From Flavobacteriales bacterium (lineage in GTDB: Bacteria; Bacteroidota; Bacteroidia; Flavobacteriales; Schleiferiaceae), in assembly GCA_002707525.1 (NCBI GenBank), contig PAND01000010.1, forward strand, positions 6,638-70,637: 64,000 nucleotides of DNA, given 5' to 3'. Every line of letters begins with the position of its first letter. The first letter of the stretch is position 1. This document shows, piece by piece, positions 8,642-17,897 of the stretch. The position numbers were made by a program, and so were the translations under genes. Below the pieces are notes generated by a model. It was not told where the DNA came from. It saw only the letters and a list, made by a program, of their open reading frames with translations, and searched no databases.

Positions 8642-10246
8642 CTATTTTTTTCGCTTTCTTACCAACTGTACGATTTGATAAATGCCTATTGCTGCGATGA
8701 AATACCAGAAATAGCTCCTCCGTTTTCCTTCGCCATTTACTGTAGTGAACACTCTATTCATACGGATTTTTTCCATTCCCTTTCCGTGCTTATCGTAACT
8801 CATCCAAATAAAAACAGGCTTTCCCACTATATGATCCTGTGGTACATAGCCCCATTTTCGTGCATCTAAACTATTATGACGATTGTCTCCCATCATCCAA
8901 TAGTAGTTCTTTTCGAAAGTGTACTTAGTGACTTGCTCATCATCAATAAACACGTCCCCCTCCCTTGTAATTCGCAAGTCATGACCTTCATATTCGCCAA
9001 TAACTCTGCGGTAGGCATGCACATTCTTTGGCGTTAGTTCAACCGTTGATCCCGCCGCAGGGATATAAATGGGCCCAAAATTATCCCAAGTGTCGTTATA
9101 AGGACGCTCACCATGGCCGGTATCTGGGTTTGGAAATAATATCTCTTGTGCCTGTCCCTCCTCAATTTGAAGCAGACCAGCGGGCTTTGTAGTGTCAGCA
9201 GGAGTACCCGGTCTGTTTGCAATGACAGGCCAAATCTTTACTACGTTCGGGAGAGCGAGTATCTGATCAATGTGTTGTTGCTGCAAAAACATGATATAAT
9301 CTGTCTGCGTTCTTTGGTAAACATCTTGGTCAGTTGGGTAGCGTCGCTGCTGATCATCTGTGAGATAATTGATATCAAAGTCCTTTTTGAGTCTAGAACG
9401 ACTAAACCCTTGACCATTCGTTTGAATGTAGTACAGGAATTGAGGAAAACTTCTATCTGGAAATTGCATAGCATTTCCGTTAACAAAAACCTTGGTATCA
9501 ATGACCTCCAAACTATCACCAGGTGCACCAACACAACGTTTGACGTAATTTTCTTTCTTATCTACCGGCATATTATCCATTGGATAGTTAAAAACTACCG
9601 GATCACCTGCTTTTACCGGAGAAAATGCGGGCAAACGCAAATAGGGGATTTGAGGCCAACTTAAATAGGAGGGGATCCCTGCAAAAGGAACTTTATTATG
9701 AACCAATGGCAGTGAGAGCGGCGTCATTGGAATACGAACTCCGTAATGCATTTTGGATACAAATAGAAAATCGCCCACCATGAGGCTTTTCTCCATGGAG
9801 CTCGTTGGTATGGTGTAGGCCTCAAATGTAGTGGACCGAATAACCGTTGCTACTACTATTGCAAAGAATATACTATTAATCCCTTCTCCTAAATTCTTCT
9901 TGATGAACTTGTCATCTCGGCCCCATAACTTCAATTTTTCTTGGTAATTCAAGTAACCTAGATAGAATCCAAAGCTTGCCATTACTGCTGCGGTTTGCCA
10001 GGTTTTTCTAAATTTAAAAACATGAAGCAATTCGTAAATCATGATGATCCCCATCACTACGCCAACCACAGGAATACAGTAAAGGATTATCCAGAAACGC
10101 GGCCTTTGTGCAATTTTGACCAATACATATGCATTGTATACGGGTATAAAAGCTTCCCAAGCTTTGCGTTCTGCCGCAACGTAAAATTTCCAACTAATAG
10201 CTCCAAACCAAAGAGCTTGAAGTAATGTAAAAATGATGAATTCCAT
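8642..10246 (-). CDS. lepB: Signal peptidase I
   Basis: This inner-membrane protease removes signal peptides from exported proteins. The 534-residue sequence has two or three N-terminal membrane helices (about 1-110), then box B with the nucleophile serine in SSMEKSLMVGDF (about 149-160). The box D lysine lies in ENYVKRCVGAPGD (about 232-244), and the late box E is MMGDNRHNSLDARKWG (about 449-464). A C-terminal hydrophobic helix (YFWYFIAAIGIY) is followed by a basic tail. It is far longer than E. coli LepB (324 aa) because of a large insertion between the catalytic Lys and box E, as usual in Bacteroidota. It lies between dapB and wbqC. Confidence 0.95.
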   Translation of the reverse strand: MEFIIFTLLQALWFGAISWKFYVAAERKAWEAFIPVYNAYVLVKIAQRPRFWIILYCIPVVGVVMGIIMIYELLHVFKFRKTWQTAAVMASFGFYLGYLNYQEKLKLWGRDDKFIKKNLGEGINSIFFAIVVATVIRSTTFEAYTIPTSSMEKSLMVGDFLFVSKMHYGVRIPMTPLSLPLVHNKVPFAGIPSYLSWPQIPYLRLPAFSPVKAGDPVVFNYPMDNMPVDKKENYVKRCVGAPGDSLEVIDTKVFVNGNAMQFPDRSFPQFLYYIQTNGQGFSRSRLKKDFDINYLTDDQQRRYPTDQDVYQRTQTDYIMFLQQQHIDQILALPNVVKIWPVIANRPGTPADTTKPAGLLQIEEGQAQEILFPNPDTGHGERPYNDTWDNFGPIYIPAAGSTVELTPKNVHAYRRVIGEYEGHDLRITREGDVFIDDEQVTKYTFEKNYYWMMGDNRHNSLDARKWGYVPQDHIVGKPVFIWMSYDKHGKGMEKIRMNRVFTTVNGEGKRRSYFWYFIAAIGIYQIVQLVRKRKK

Positions 10247-10302
10247 AGGGTGAAAGTAGGTTTTTCTATTTGGTTGGTGTGTTATAGCATTGTGAAAATG
10301 GA

Positions 10303-11004
10303 TTAGAATTCCAATACATCTTTCATATCAAAAATTCCAGTTTTGCCAATTACCCACTCGCTGGCAAGAATGGCTCCTAAAGCAAATCCTTCTCTATTTT
10401 TTGCATGGTGTTCTAGGCTGATTCGGTCAATATCGCTTTCGTAAGTGACGGTGTGTGTGCCAAAGTAAGGGTCAATCCGATCTTCTGTAATCTTGATTTT
10501 TCCCTCAATATCATTTTGAGACCACCCAGAATATTCAGGGTGCACTCTTATGATATCTTCTGCACTTCCAATAGCGGTGCCGGAGGGTGCATCTTTTTTG
10601 CTTGTGTGATGAATTTCATGAATTCTAGGGGTGTAGGTCTTGTGTTTAGACATGAGTGTTGCAAGTTTTTCGTTCATCTGAAAAAACAAGTTTACCCCTA
10701 GAGAGAAATTTGATGCATATAGAAATCCCACATTGTTTTTTAACGCTGCAGCGTCTGCTTGTTCTTTTTGCTTTAACCAACCTGTTGTGCCGCTTACTAC
10801 CGGTATACCAAGACTAAGAATAGACTTGATATTTCCAAGAGCCGCTTGAGGCTGAGTAAATTCAATGGCAACGTCAGATGTTGCTATTGCCTGAAGGTCT
10901 AGTTCTTCACCGTTATTGATATAGACTATACTATGTCCCTTTGATTTGGCCATTTTTTCAATGGTTTTCCCCATTTTTCCGTAGCCAATAATTGAAATTT
11001 TCAT
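10303..11004 (-). CDS. dapB: 4-hydroxy-tetrahydrodipicolinate reductase
   Basis: DapB reduces 4-hydroxy-tetrahydrodipicolinate with NAD(P)H, a step towards meso-diaminopimelate and lysine. The 233-residue protein has an N-terminal nucleotide-binding motif IIGYGKMGKTIE, the VVSGTTGW segment, and the substrate-binding EIHHTSKKDAPSGTA signature (about 128-142). At 233 residues it is short against the 273 of E. coli, as in other Bacteroidota. Its ATG overlaps the TGA of the preceding DUF5683 gene (ATGA), a translational-coupling arrangement. Confidence 0.95.
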   Translation of the reverse strand: MKISIIGYGKMGKTIEKMAKSKGHSIVYINNGEELDLQAIATSDVAIEFTQPQAALGNIKSILSLGIPVVSGTTGWLKQKEQADAAALKNNVGFLYASNFSLGVNLFFQMNEKLATLMSKHKTYTPRIHEIHHTSKKDAPSGTAIGSAEDIIRVHPEYSGWSQNDIEGKIKITEDRIDPYFGTHTVTYESDIDRISLEHHAKNREGFALGAILASEWVIGKTGIFDMKDVLEF

Positions 11005-11606
11005 GGTAGGCTTAGGGTTAATTTTACTGCCGGTATACCTCCAGTAAGCATTTTTGAGTAAGAAGGGATGATTGAAGGAGCAATACTCAAGTCATCATTT
11101 ACATTAAAATCGTACAGATGTGCATCAATGTTTGCATCTAAAATGCTAAGGATATAGACACCAACAATACCAAAGAAGGCATATTCTCTTTGTGTTCGGA
11201 GCGCATCCATATAACCAATGGCTTCATTTGCAACGCCGCTCGCAGTCGATTGATAGAAAGGAGACGGCACGTCAATAAATAATTCTGGTGCATAATTTTC
11301 TAAATCAGTCAGCGTGGTCAGGGCAGGCTGGTCAACGATTAATTCAAGAATGCCTTTATAGGTCTTAAAATCGTTATCAAGGTCAACATAATAATAGCCG
11401 GCTCCACCAATAACTCCCCAAACAATAGGGATTTTCCAATATTTTTTATTGTACGCTTGCCCAACACCGGGTATTAAAGCTAAAGTTGTAGCGGTTTTTA
11501 TATTGTGTTGCGCTGCCTCACTGTGAGAATGATTACTTATGATTTCTTGAGCACTAGCTGCCTGATGTGCTGCCAGAACATAAAGAGCAAATAGCCACTT
11601 AGTCAT
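11001..11606 (-). CDS. DUF5683 domain protein
   Basis: This 201-residue protein has a signal peptide (about 1-19, ends ASAQ). Its DUF5683 hallmark is an early membrane-associated segment LIPGVGQAYNKKYWKIPIVWG, and a later hydrophobic helix is ILSILDANIDAHLYDF. Function is unknown; the gene is nearly always between parB and dapB in Flavobacteriia, and it overlaps both neighbours here (8 bases with parB, 4 with dapB). It probably lies in the envelope. The conserved linkage suggests shared expression and gives no proof of a role in segregation. Confidence 0.82.
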   Translation of the reverse strand: MTKWLFALYVLAAHQAASAQEIISNHSHSEAAQHNIKTATTLALIPGVGQAYNKKYWKIPIVWGVIGGAGYYYVDLDNDFKTYKGILELIVDQPALTTLTDLENYAPELFIDVPSPFYQSTASGVANEAIGYMDALRTQREYAFFGIVGVYILSILDANIDAHLYDFNVNDDLSIAPSIIPSYSKMLTGGIPAVKLTLSLP

Positions 11607-12522
11607 TAAGCTTCATAATTATCTTCTCCAATTCGCTTTCACTCGTAAAATCTATTTGAATTTTCCCTTTTCCTGAATCGCCCATGGATATGGAGACCTT
11701 TGAATGGAAGAAGTCTTTCAATTGTTGTTCTAATTTTTTTAATTCTTGTGGCTTATGAACTCTTTGTTTGCCTTGAGCAGGGGACTTTAGCGCTCGTACA
11801 AGTTCTTCAACTTTACGCACACTCAATCCATCTTTAAGCGTTTTATAGTATACTTTGATTTGATCTTCTTCAGAAGGAAGGTTTAACAGGGCACGTGCAT
11901 GCCCCATGGAAAAGACTACGCTAGAACTTCCCTGGCTGCTTTCGTCTAAATTTTCATTTTTGTGAAGTTCTCTTAATTCCGCTTGAATCAGCGCAGGTAA
12001 TTTTAGAAGTCTAAGAAAGTTTGTGATGGTTGAACGCCCTTTACCAAGCCTCTTAGATACTTGGTCCTGTGTTAGGCCTAATTCATCCATCATTCGCTTG
12101 CAGGAAAAAGCTATTTCTATAGGATCTAAATCTTCACGTTGCAGATTTTCAACGATTGCTAATTCTAAGAGTTGTCTATCATCAGCAAGACGGATGTAAG
12201 CAGGTATTTCTTTTAGACCAGCTTTCTTAGACGCTCTGAAGCGACGTTCACCACTAATTAATTCAAACGTCATTCCATTTTTGCGAACGGTAATAGGCTG
12301 AATAATTCCTACTTCAGAAATGCTTTGGATTAATTCAACAAGAGCGTCGTCATTAAAGTTTCTTCTAGGTTGGAATGGATTGGTAGAAATACGATCAAGA
12401 GGAATGTTAGCAACAGTTCCAACGAGCTTTTGAGCTCCTTTGTCTCTAATACTGTTGACCTTTGCAGCCTCATCTCCGAGTATAGTCCCAACACCTTTAC
12501 CCATTGCGCGTTGTTTCGCCAT
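11599..12522 (-). CDS. parB: Chromosome partitioning protein ParB
   Basis: ParB is a CTP-dependent clamp that loads at parS sites and spreads along DNA to guide origin segregation. The 307-residue protein has the N-terminal domain with box I (NPFQPRRNF, about 47-55) and the CTP-binding box II GERRFRASKKAGL (about 91-103). A central helix-turn-helix follows (LTQDQVSKRLGKGRSTITNFLRL, about 150-172), then a C-terminal dimerisation part. It follows parA with a three-base gap. I did not find a canonical parS inverted repeat in the window by eye. Confidence 0.95.
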   Translation of the reverse strand: MAKQRAMGKGVGTILGDEAAKVNSIRDKGAQKLVGTVANIPLDRISTNPFQPRRNFNDDALVELIQSISEVGIIQPITVRKNGMTFELISGERRFRASKKAGLKEIPAYIRLADDRQLLELAIVENLQREDLDPIEIAFSCKRMMDELGLTQDQVSKRLGKGRSTITNFLRLLKLPALIQAELRELHKNENLDESSQGSSSVVFSMGHARALLNLPSEEDQIKVYYKTLKDGLSVRKVEELVRALKSPAQGKQRVHKPQELKKLEQQLKDFFHSKVSISMGDSGKGKIQIDFTSESELEKIIMKLND

Positions 12523-12525
12523 GTG

Positions 12526-13290
12526 CTAGTCTCCTTTTGCGATTAATTCCTTTGCTAAAGTTAGGTAATTCTCTGCGCCTTTACTTCCTGCGTCATAAGC
12601 GATAATGTTTTCACCATGTGAAGGCGCTTCGCTTAATTTTACATTTCTATGAATTATAGTTTCGAAAACCAAGCCTTCAAAATGTTGACGTACCTCTTCA
12701 GCAACTTGATTAGACAAACGCAGACGTGAATCAAACATAGTAAGAAGTAATCCTTGAATGTTTAAAGACTCATTGTGCAATTCTTGCACTTTTTTGATGG
12801 TATTCAATAATTTAGCCAACCCCTCTAGGGCATAATATTCGCATTGTATAGGCACAAGAACACCGTCTGAGGCTGTAAGTGCATTAAGCGTTATAAGACC
12901 CAATGAAGGCGCACAATCAATGATAATGTAATCGTATGAATCTTTTACTGACTCCAAAGCGTTGGATAAAAAGAATTCACGCTTAGGTTGGTCGATTATT
13001 TCAAGTTCTACCGCAACAAGATCAAGCTGGGAGGGAACTATATCAACATTGGGTGTGCTTGTGGCAACAATCAACTCCTCCGCCGGTTTTGCACCCTCTA
13101 TTAATTCGTACGTTCCAATTGATGCATTATCATGACTTAACCCTAACCCGCTTGTAGCATTGGCTTGTGGATCTGCGTCAATAAGTAACACTTTTTTTTC
13201 TAATGCGCCCAAGGCAGCACTTAAGTTAACAGCCGTTGTAGTTTTACCTACACCACCTTTTTGGTTTGCAACTGCAATTATTTTACCCAT
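12526..13290 (-). CDS. parA: Chromosome partitioning ATPase ParA
   Basis: ParA is a deviant-Walker ATPase that forms a nucleoid-bound gradient and pulls ParB-loaded origins. The 254-residue protein opens MGKIIAVANQKGGVGKTT, which holds the deviant Walker A with its signature lysine, and has DADPQANATSG and DCAPSLGLITLNAL further on. I place the start at ATG 13290. The in-frame TTG at 13317 would overlap the promoter -7 box at 13315-13322 and add nine poorly conserved residues. It heads the long run that continues with parB and onward to the T9SS protein. Confidence 0.96.
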   Translation of the reverse strand: MGKIIAVANQKGGVGKTTTAVNLSAALGALEKKVLLIDADPQANATSGLGLSHDNASIGTYELIEGAKPAEELIVATSTPNVDIVPSQLDLVAVELEIIDQPKREFFLSNALESVKDSYDYIIIDCAPSLGLITLNALTASDGVLVPIQCEYYALEGLAKLLNTIKKVQELHNESLNIQGLLLTMFDSRLRLSNQVAEEVRQHFEGLVFETIIHRNVKLSEAPSHGENIIAYDAGSKGAENYLTLAKELIAKGD

Positions 13291-13314
13291 GAATTCATTC
13301 TTTTGTGCGACTTT

Positions 13315-13322
13315 CAAATGTA
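13315..13322 (-). promoter_or_regulatory. Likely parA promoter -7 box
   Basis: On the minus strand this is TACATTTG, an exact match to the Bacteroidota -7 consensus TAnnTTTG. A TTG lies 14 bases further upstream, closer than the usual 17-23, so the -33 element is uncertain. Transcription would start about 18 bases before the ATG at 13290. Confidence 0.4.
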
Positions 13323-13383
13323 AGAGAACGAGAGGGCAAAAACTAAAAAAGAAATTAACAAAGCGGTAAGGGGTAAATACCCT

Positions 13384-15141
13384 TTAGGATACATCTAATT
13401 GTAATGCGATAAGTTCTGAATAATGACCTCCAGCATCCTCTAGTTCTGCATGATTCCCTTTCTCAATTATGCTTCCATTTTCCAGACAAATGATTTGGTC
13501 GCAGTGTTTTACACTACTAACCCTATGTGCAATAATCAACGAAGAGATGGAAGAGGTGGCCTGCTTGATATTGCCTAAAATCAACTCTTCAGTTTCTGTA
13601 TCAACAGCGCTAAGGCAATCATCAAAGATCATTAGTTTTGGTTTTTTTGCCAAAGCCCGTGCAATACTAATTCTCTGTTTCTGACCGCCACTGAGTGTGA
13701 CGCCTCTTTCACCTACTTGAGTTTCGTAGGCATTTGGGAATTCAATAATGTTTTCATGAACCCCGGCAGCAATAGCAGCATGTTGAATATTCTTAGCTTC
13801 TGTCTTGTTTAAACCAAAGGAAATGTTCCTAGAAATACTGTCGCTAAAAAGAAATGCCTCCTGTGGTACCCAGCCTAAGAATGATTTTAAGGTAGGTAAA
13901 TGCCATTGCTTAAGATCAATTCCATCTATTAAGATTTCCCCACTATTAGGGTCGTATTGTCTTACAATCAATGACGTGATGGTACTTTTTCCAGCACCTG
14001 TTTTTCCCAGAATACCCAAGCTTTTGCCAGAAGCCAATGTAAAACTTACATTTTTAAGTGCCTCTATACCACTGTTGGGATAGGTAAAACTAACGTTTCG
14101 AAATTCAATGTTTCCCTTGAAACTATCTGGAATATATTCTCCCGATTTAAAATCAGGTTCTATGCTTAAAAATTCATTGAGGCGCTCCATGGACGCTGCT
14201 GCACTTTGAACAAGGCTTGTCACCCATCCAATTGACGCGATTGGCCAGGTTAAGAGGTTAACATAATAGATGAACTCTGTAATGTTTCCTGCCGTAATCT
14301 CACCGGCAAAATATAATTGACCACCAACGAAGATGGTTAGAAGAGTACTTATTCCCACCATGAGAATCATGATTGGCTGGAACGTTGCATTTACTCTAAA
14401 GAGCTCTTCATTAACTGATCTATATTTCAATGCTTCCTCCTTGAACTGGTTGCCAAACCAATTGAGTTTATGGTACGATTTTATAACACGCATTCCTGAA
14501 AAACTTTCCTGTGAGAAAGTACTAAGAGCGCTCAATTGCTGCTGAACAGCCAATGATTTTACATTGATCAAATTTGCCACTTTATAGATTAAAAAGGCAA
14601 GTAATGGGAGAGGAGCAAGTGTTAATAATGTGAGCTTTGGGCTTACACTAATCATGATTGAAATAACGAAAATGATGGTAAATCCCGTATTTAAAGCATA
14701 CATAATGGCAGGGCCAACATACATCCTCACCTTACCAACATCTTCTGAGATTCTATTCATCAAATCTCCCGTATTGTTTTGCTTGAAAAACCGTTGCGTA
14801 AGTCTCTGGTACTGATCAAATACAATATTTTTAAGGTCATATTCTATGTGTCGTGACATAACAACAATAGTCTGTCTCATGAAATACATAAAGATGCCCT
14901 GTAGTATTGCCGATGCAATAATGTACAAACCGTACTTGATTAATTCCCAGCGGACTAATTCATTTTGAACTTGGCCAGATTTGTAGTTCTCTATGACTTC
15001 TGCGATGGTATCAAAAGAATTTCTGATCAGAAGTGCTGGAAACAGCTTAAATACAACAGAGATGATGACAAACAGCGCACCCACACCTAAAAGCCCCTTG
15101 TACTTAATTAAGTATTTATTAAGATATTTTAATGCCTGCAT
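13384..15141 (-). CDS. ABC transporter, fused permease and ATPase (exporter type)
   Basis: This 585-residue half-transporter has six membrane helices over about residues 15-310. An ATPase domain follows, with Walker A LGKTGAGKSTI (about 369-379), the Q-loop WVPQEAF, signature VTLSGGQKQR (about 476-485), Walker B LMIFDDCLS and the switch histidine IIAHRVSS. It works as a dimer in the inner membrane. The architecture matches MsbA and multidrug exporters; in Bacteroidota such a copy is common and its substrate (lipid or drug) cannot be told here. It reads in the same direction as parA but ends 93 bases before it, and that gap holds the parA promoter. Confidence 0.92.
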   Translation of the reverse strand: MQALKYLNKYLIKYKGLLGVGALFVIISVVFKLFPALLIRNSFDTIAEVIENYKSGQVQNELVRWELIKYGLYIIASAILQGIFMYFMRQTIVVMSRHIEYDLKNIVFDQYQRLTQRFFKQNNTGDLMNRISEDVGKVRMYVGPAIMYALNTGFTIIFVISIMISVSPKLTLLTLAPLPLLAFLIYKVANLINVKSLAVQQQLSALSTFSQESFSGMRVIKSYHKLNWFGNQFKEEALKYRSVNEELFRVNATFQPIMILMVGISTLLTIFVGGQLYFAGEITAGNITEFIYYVNLLTWPIASIGWVTSLVQSAAASMERLNEFLSIEPDFKSGEYIPDSFKGNIEFRNVSFTYPNSGIEALKNVSFTLASGKSLGILGKTGAGKSTITSLIVRQYDPNSGEILIDGIDLKQWHLPTLKSFLGWVPQEAFLFSDSISRNISFGLNKTEAKNIQHAAIAAGVHENIIEFPNAYETQVGERGVTLSGGQKQRISIARALAKKPKLMIFDDCLSAVDTETEELILGNIKQATSSISSLIIAHRVSSVKHCDQIICLENGSIIEKGNHAELEDAGGHYSELIALQLDVS

Positions 15142-15206
15142 AGTTCGTTTTAGGTGGTATCCGCTGTATATTTGGCGTAAGTTAAAGCTCTTTGCATGCG
15201 GTTAGA

Positions 15207-15214
15207 CAAAAATA
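15207..15214 (-). promoter_or_regulatory. Likely -7 box for the ABC transporter gene
   Basis: The minus strand reads TATTTTTG, matching TAnnTTTG, about 66 bases before the ATG at 15141. No convincing -33 TTG is seen at the usual spacing. Confidence 0.3.
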
Positions 15215-15278
15215 ACACCTCTTTACTGAAATCAGTTCAGTTCATTTGCCGCAGTATGCTAAATACCCTAACTATTTT

Positions 15279-16214
15279 ATGATCACTAGACGTCACATCC
15301 GCATAAAAGTGTTGCATCATTTGTATGCTCATGCTGCAGATTCAGAATTAAGTGCAGCAGCTCTTTTGAAAAAACTCAATAAGAGCCTTGAGGAAGTCCA
15401 TCATCTTTTTGTTTGGGACATTTCTGCCTTGTTAAGGATATATACGATTGCCATTGATCGATTAGAAAAAGTTCAAATAAGAAATGTTTCTAATACAGAC
15501 TTGGAATTAAGATTAGAAGCGTTTAAAGCCATACCATTTTTCAATTTAATTAATGAGCATCATCGCTTAATTGCCTTCCAAAAAGGCGTTCATCCTGATT
15601 GGAGCCCATACAATTCCCACTTCTTGACCATTTGTGACGAACTATTTCATTCGGAAGAGTTCGATAGATTTCTTGAAGCAAAGGATGACTTTACCATTCA
15701 AAAGCGCCTTGTCAAATATATTTACCAGCGTCATATAGCCGAAAATGAATTTTTGCATGATATATATGAAGATATGCATGTTGGTTGGGGAGATGATCTT
15801 GACGCAGCTCAAATGATGAGTGGTAAAGTAATCACTAGTTGGAATGATCAAGGAGATGTAATAATCCCAAGTCTATACAAGGACAAGAGCGATGAAGCTT
15901 TTGGAGTATTGTTAATGCGCAAATATTTTGAATTTGCACAGGATAGTCAGGTTAGAATAGAAGCGAAGAGTAAGAATTGGGAAAGTGATCGTATTGCCAG
16001 ATTAGATCGCGTTCTCATGAAATTATGTATTGCAGAATGGCGAGGAATGGAAGAAATTCCAGTGAAAGTGAGTATGAATGAATACCTTGATTTGGCAAAA
16101 GAATACAGTACACCTAAAAGTTCTTCCTTTATCAATGGGATTCTTGACAAAATCGTCACTAATTTGCAAGATGAAGGTTTATTGAATAAGGTAGGCCGAG
16201 GAATAATAGAATAA
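15279..16214 (+). CDS. nusB: Transcription antitermination protein NusB (long form)
   Basis: NusB with S10 binds boxA RNA and supports antitermination of rRNA operons. This 311-residue protein is twice the length of E. coli NusB (139 aa). It opens MITRRHIRIKVLHHLYAHA, and the conserved NusB core is in the second half (ALLRIY, LMRKYFEF, LDRVLMKLCIAEW, near 265). The N-terminal extension is typical of Bacteroidota. I start it at ATG 15279 rather than TTG 15246, as the family start is MxxRRxxR. It leads nusB-DUF1573-yajC-ybbR-coaE, an order common in this phylum. Confidence 0.9.
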   Translation: MITRRHIRIKVLHHLYAHAADSELSAAALLKKLNKSLEEVHHLFVWDISALLRIYTIAIDRLEKVQIRNVSNTDLELRLEAFKAIPFFNLINEHHRLIAFQKGVHPDWSPYNSHFLTICDELFHSEEFDRFLEAKDDFTIQKRLVKYIYQRHIAENEFLHDIYEDMHVGWGDDLDAAQMMSGKVITSWNDQGDVIIPSLYKDKSDEAFGVLLMRKYFEFAQDSQVRIEAKSKNWESDRIARLDRVLMKLCIAEWRGMEEIPVKVSMNEYLDLAKEYSTPKSSSFINGILDKIVTNLQDEGLLNKVGRGIIE

Positions 16215-16224
16215 ATTATATACA

Positions 16225-16668
16225 ATGAAAAAAGTAGTTTTACTTGCCACAGGCATTTTTGTGTTTACCGCATGCAACGATGCTGCAGCTAGAATTGAGT
16301 CATCATCAGAGAGCACAACCACTCAAGCACCTGATGAAATGATGGAATCATTACCATCAATTGCCTTTGAGTCTGATTTCCATGATTTTGGTGAAATTTC
16401 AGAAGGTTCAGTGGCACAACATATTTTTACGTTCAAAAATGAAGGTGAAGGCCCATTAATTATATCTAACGCACAAGGATCATGTGGTTGTACGGTTCCG
16501 GATTGGCCTCGTAATCCTATAGCCCCAGGTGAAAGTGGCGAGATCAAGGTTAGTTTTAACTCAAAAGGTCGTGCAGGAAAACAAGATAAGCGAGTGACTC
16601 TAACCACCAATGCCGTCCCTCAAACTAAGGTTCTTAATATCACGTCAACCGTAATCGCAGAAAAATAA
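16225..16668 (+). CDS. DUF1573 domain lipoprotein
   Basis: The 147-residue protein has a lipoprotein signal with lipobox VFTAC (Cys17), then an acidic/Ser-rich linker, and a DUF1573 domain from about residue 45: FESDFHDFGEISEG, then SCGCTVPDWPRNPIAPGE and NSKGRAGKQDK. This is an Ig-like beta-sandwich of unknown function, frequent in Bacteroidota. It is probably anchored to a membrane facing the periplasm. Its stop overlaps the yajC start (TAATG). Confidence 0.85.
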   Translation: MKKVVLLATGIFVFTACNDAAARIESSSESTTTQAPDEMMESLPSIAFESDFHDFGEISEGSVAQHIFTFKNEGEGPLIISNAQGSCGCTVPDWPRNPIAPGESGEIKVSFNSKGRAGKQDKRVTLTTNAVPQTKVLNITSTVIAEK

Positions 16669-16976
16669 TGTTGTATCAATTTTTACAAGTAAGTCCTGAA
16701 GGTGGTTTAGCATCTTTTTTACCTCTAATACTGATCGTGCTGGTCATGTATTTATTCTTCTTCCGTCCCCAGATGAAAAAACAGAAGGAAGAAGGCAAAT
16801 TTAGAGATGAAGTTAAAAAAGGAAACAGAGTGGTATTAACCTCTGGAATACACGGAAAGATTTTAGAAGTTGGCGACTCATACTTGGTTATTGAGGCTGA
16901 AAACTCTAGATTTAAGGTAGAGAAAAGTGCAGTAAGTAAAGAGCTTAGCGCACAATATCAAGCCAAAGAGAAATAA
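16668..16976 (+). CDS. yajC: Preprotein translocase subunit YajC
   Basis: YajC is a small inner-membrane partner of the SecDF accessory complex in Sec-dependent export. The 102-residue protein has one membrane helix (about 17-32) that ends in FFFRPQMKKQKEE, followed by a small cytoplasmic beta domain (VKKGNRVVLTSGIHGKILEV). The length and pattern are typical. It overlaps the DUF1573 gene by one base and is followed by a strong hairpin. Confidence 0.95.
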   Translation: MLYQFLQVSPEGGLASFLPLILIVLVMYLFFFRPQMKKQKEEGKFRDEVKKGNRVVLTSGIHGKILEVGDSYLVIEAENSRFKVEKSAVSKELSAQYQAKEK

Positions 16977-16980
16977 TGTA

Positions 16981-17003
16981 AACCGGCTTTAGCCGGTTTT
17001 TTA
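16981..17003 (+). terminator. Hairpin with T-run between yajC and ybbR
   Basis: Perfect 8-bp stem AACCGGCT/AGCCGGTT with a two-base apex spacer (which may open to four bases in RNA), followed by a run of six T from 16997 to 17002. This fits an intrinsic terminator. It lies only seven bases before the ybbR ATG, so it should end or attenuate read-through from nusB-DUF1573-yajC into ybbR-coaE. Confidence 0.65.
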
Positions 17004-17009
17004 TTGTCC

Positions 17010-17897
17010 ATGATTAGCAGGTTGAAACATAAAGAATTCCTTTTATTCATTTTGCTTTCGGCTATAATTTGGTTGCTCTTAACCATAGGCAAGACGGAGC
17101 GTTCGGAACCGTTAACCATGTATGCGGTGTCACCTTCTTCGCGTATTGGTGAATTCTATTTGCAAGATTCCATTGTTCCTTTTGAAGTAGAAGTCAGCGC
17201 TTCGGGAATCAATTCAATACGTTTTAACCAGCTTAGGGATTACAAGGTCCTTTTAGAGGAAATAGATTTCTCTCAAAAAGAACAAGGGCAATTGGAGGTA
17301 TCGTCTTCAAATCTTCTATTTAATTTAAATGCAATTTTTAAAGGGACCTTTAATTTTGCAGTGAAAAATGCACAAATCGTATTTCCTTGCGAGCATTTGG
17401 AGCGTAAAAAAGTAGTTGTAGAAATCCAAGGTCGGACTAATTTGACATTGCCCAAAGGTTATAAGTGGATAGAAGAAATTCGTTGTAAACCGGATAGTAT
17501 AGAGATTGTTGGTTCACTTGAGCATATATCCAAGGCAGCATTATGGGTTGAATTACCGGATTTCACCTGGATAGGAGAACATGCACTTAATTTGCCGTTA
17601 AATGGCATTGATAATAGGGTAAGTTCAATGGAATATACTAAGGTTGAAATCATCGGGACCACAGCATTATGGGTGGAGAGGCGTTTTACAAAATCCATTG
17701 TTGTTGATCAAAAAATGCACGATATTGAAATCTGGATTGCAGGTCCAAGTCAATACCTTGCTAATGAGAGTCTGGAAGAGCTCGTTCACCTTTCAACAAT
17801 CGAAAGTCCCAGATCAATAAAAATCGAAACGGAATTACTAAAGGATAAAATTTCATTACTTTCTATTCAGCCAAACTCCATAGATCGATTAGAATGA
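17010..17897 (+). CDS. YbbR-like domain protein
   Basis: The 295-residue protein has one N-terminal membrane helix (LLFILLSAIIWLLLTI, about 9-26) and then an extracytoplasmic beta-rich region resembling YbbR repeats (for example VVEIQGRTNLTLPKGY, near 133). YbbR domains are found with CdaA in Firmicutes, but there is no cyclase gene here. In Bacteroidota this protein is linked to coaE and yajC. ATG 17010 is chosen over the TTG at 17004. It overlaps coaE by four bases (ATGA). Confidence 0.72.
   Translation: MISRLKHKEFLLFILLSAIIWLLLTIGKTERSEPLTMYAVSPSSRIGEFYLQDSIVPFEVEVSASGINSIRFNQLRDYKVLLEEIDFSQKEQGQLEVSSSNLLFNLNAIFKGTFNFAVKNAQIVFPCEHLERKKVVVEIQGRTNLTLPKGYKWIEEIRCKPDSIEIVGSLEHISKAALWVELPDFTWIGEHALNLPLNGIDNRVSSMEYTKVEIIGTTALWVERRFTKSIVVDQKMHDIEIWIAGPSQYLANESLEELVHLSTIESPRSIKIETELLKDKISLLSIQPNSIDRLE

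Noticed and set aside
9146-9664. A 172-codon plus-strand frame inside lepB
   Set aside because: It lies antisense to the long lepB insertion region and has no family resemblance; lepB is conserved.
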